Below, in pieces: positions 33,581 to 33,744 of a stretch of 33,744 nucleotides of DNA. A program made the position numbers and the translations under genes. The stretch is from Roseateles sp. GTDB lineage: Bacteria; Pseudomonadota; Gammaproteobacteria; Burkholderiales; Burkholderiaceae_C. Each line of letters begins with the position of its first letter. Within the stretch, counting starts at the first letter, position 1. Below the pieces are notes generated by a model that saw only the letters and a program-made list of their open reading frames with translations, was not told where the DNA came from and did no database searches. Where the stretch lies: NCBI RefSeq assembly GCF_019237615.1, contig NZ_JAFAGT010000054.1, positions 1-33,744 of the forward strand, written 5' to 3'.

Positions 33581-33744
33581 ATGACCCAGCAAAAAATCGT
33601 CTCCCTCATCGGCGCCCCCACCGACATCGGCGCCGGCGCGCGCGGTGCCAGCATGGGCCCCGAGGCCATGCGCGTGGCCGGCCTCGCCGAGGCGCTGCGC
33701 GCGCGCGGCGTGGACGTGCTCGACCGCGGCAACCTGGCCGGCCC
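33581..33744 (+). CDS. rocF: Arginase, N-terminal part, cut by the window edge
   Basis: Fifty-four codons are visible from the ATG at 33581. IGAPTDIGAGARGASMGPEAMRVAGLAEALRARGVDVLDRG is the N-terminal block of bacterial arginases of the ureohydrolase family, which split arginine into ornithine and urea. The manganese site lies beyond the window. It is 135 bases after ornithine cyclodeaminase; that gap shows no gene, terminator or clear promoter, so co-transcription is plausible. Confidence 0.9.
   Translation, partial: MTQQKIVSLIGAPTDIGAGARGASMGPEAMRVAGLAEALRARGVDVLDRGNLAG

Overview
The window is GC-rich, densely coded DNA from one chromosome. Gene content and order suggest a betaproteobacterium of the Burkholderiales, probably near Roseateles/Mitsuaria/Pelomonas. 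That placement is inferred from protein style and high GC; no rRNA or other marker is present. I saw no tRNA, rRNA, CRISPR array, insertion sequence or prophage.

Layout. (1) 405-3141: a tightly overlapping kynB-kynU-kynA operon converts tryptophan to anthranilate, followed by a 605-residue Xaa-Pro aminopeptidase (3201-5018). (2) 5043-7503: a Bcr/CflA-like MFS exporter diverges from an LhgO-type FAD oxidoreductase. (3) 7475-12119, minus strand: marR-emrB-outer membrane factor-emrA, a complete tripartite drug efflux operon with a palindrome just upstream of marR. (4) 12239-15088: a 751-residue fusion of cysteine desulfurase, ETHE1-like persulfide dioxygenase and rhodanese diverges from an Lrp-family regulator very like the cysteine sensor DecR. 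I read this as a cysteine/persulfide detoxification module. (5) 15.2-18.75 kb: a looser accessory stretch with a small hypothetical protein, vapB with a broken vapC, an unknown 446-residue protein coupled to a UPF0158 protein, and about 480 bases without a clear gene. (6) 18751-21919: a CusRS/HprRS-type two-component system diverges from a secreted GlcG-like protein and a periplasmic 5-hydroxyisourate hydrolase. A CusR-box-like dyad lies between them. (7) 22188-33744: a TonB-dependent receptor diverges from a probable seven-gene operon: secreted cyanophycinase, CphZ-like dipeptide hydrolase, YfcC-family transporter, ArgR, and two arginine N-succinyltransferase subunits (one much shortened). 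An Lrp regulator, ornithine cyclodeaminase and the start of arginase follow.

How it fits together. Region 7 reads as a pathway for external cyanophycin. The polymer would be cut outside the cytoplasm, the beta-Asp-Arg dipeptide imported and hydrolysed by CphZ, and the arginine broken down by the succinyltransferase route and/or by arginase plus ornithine cyclodeaminase to proline. Region 4 is the strongest candidate for an undescribed arrangement. One polypeptide carries the domains to take sulfur from cysteine as persulfide, oxidise persulfide to sulfite and transfer sulfane sulfur, beside a likely cysteine-responsive regulator.
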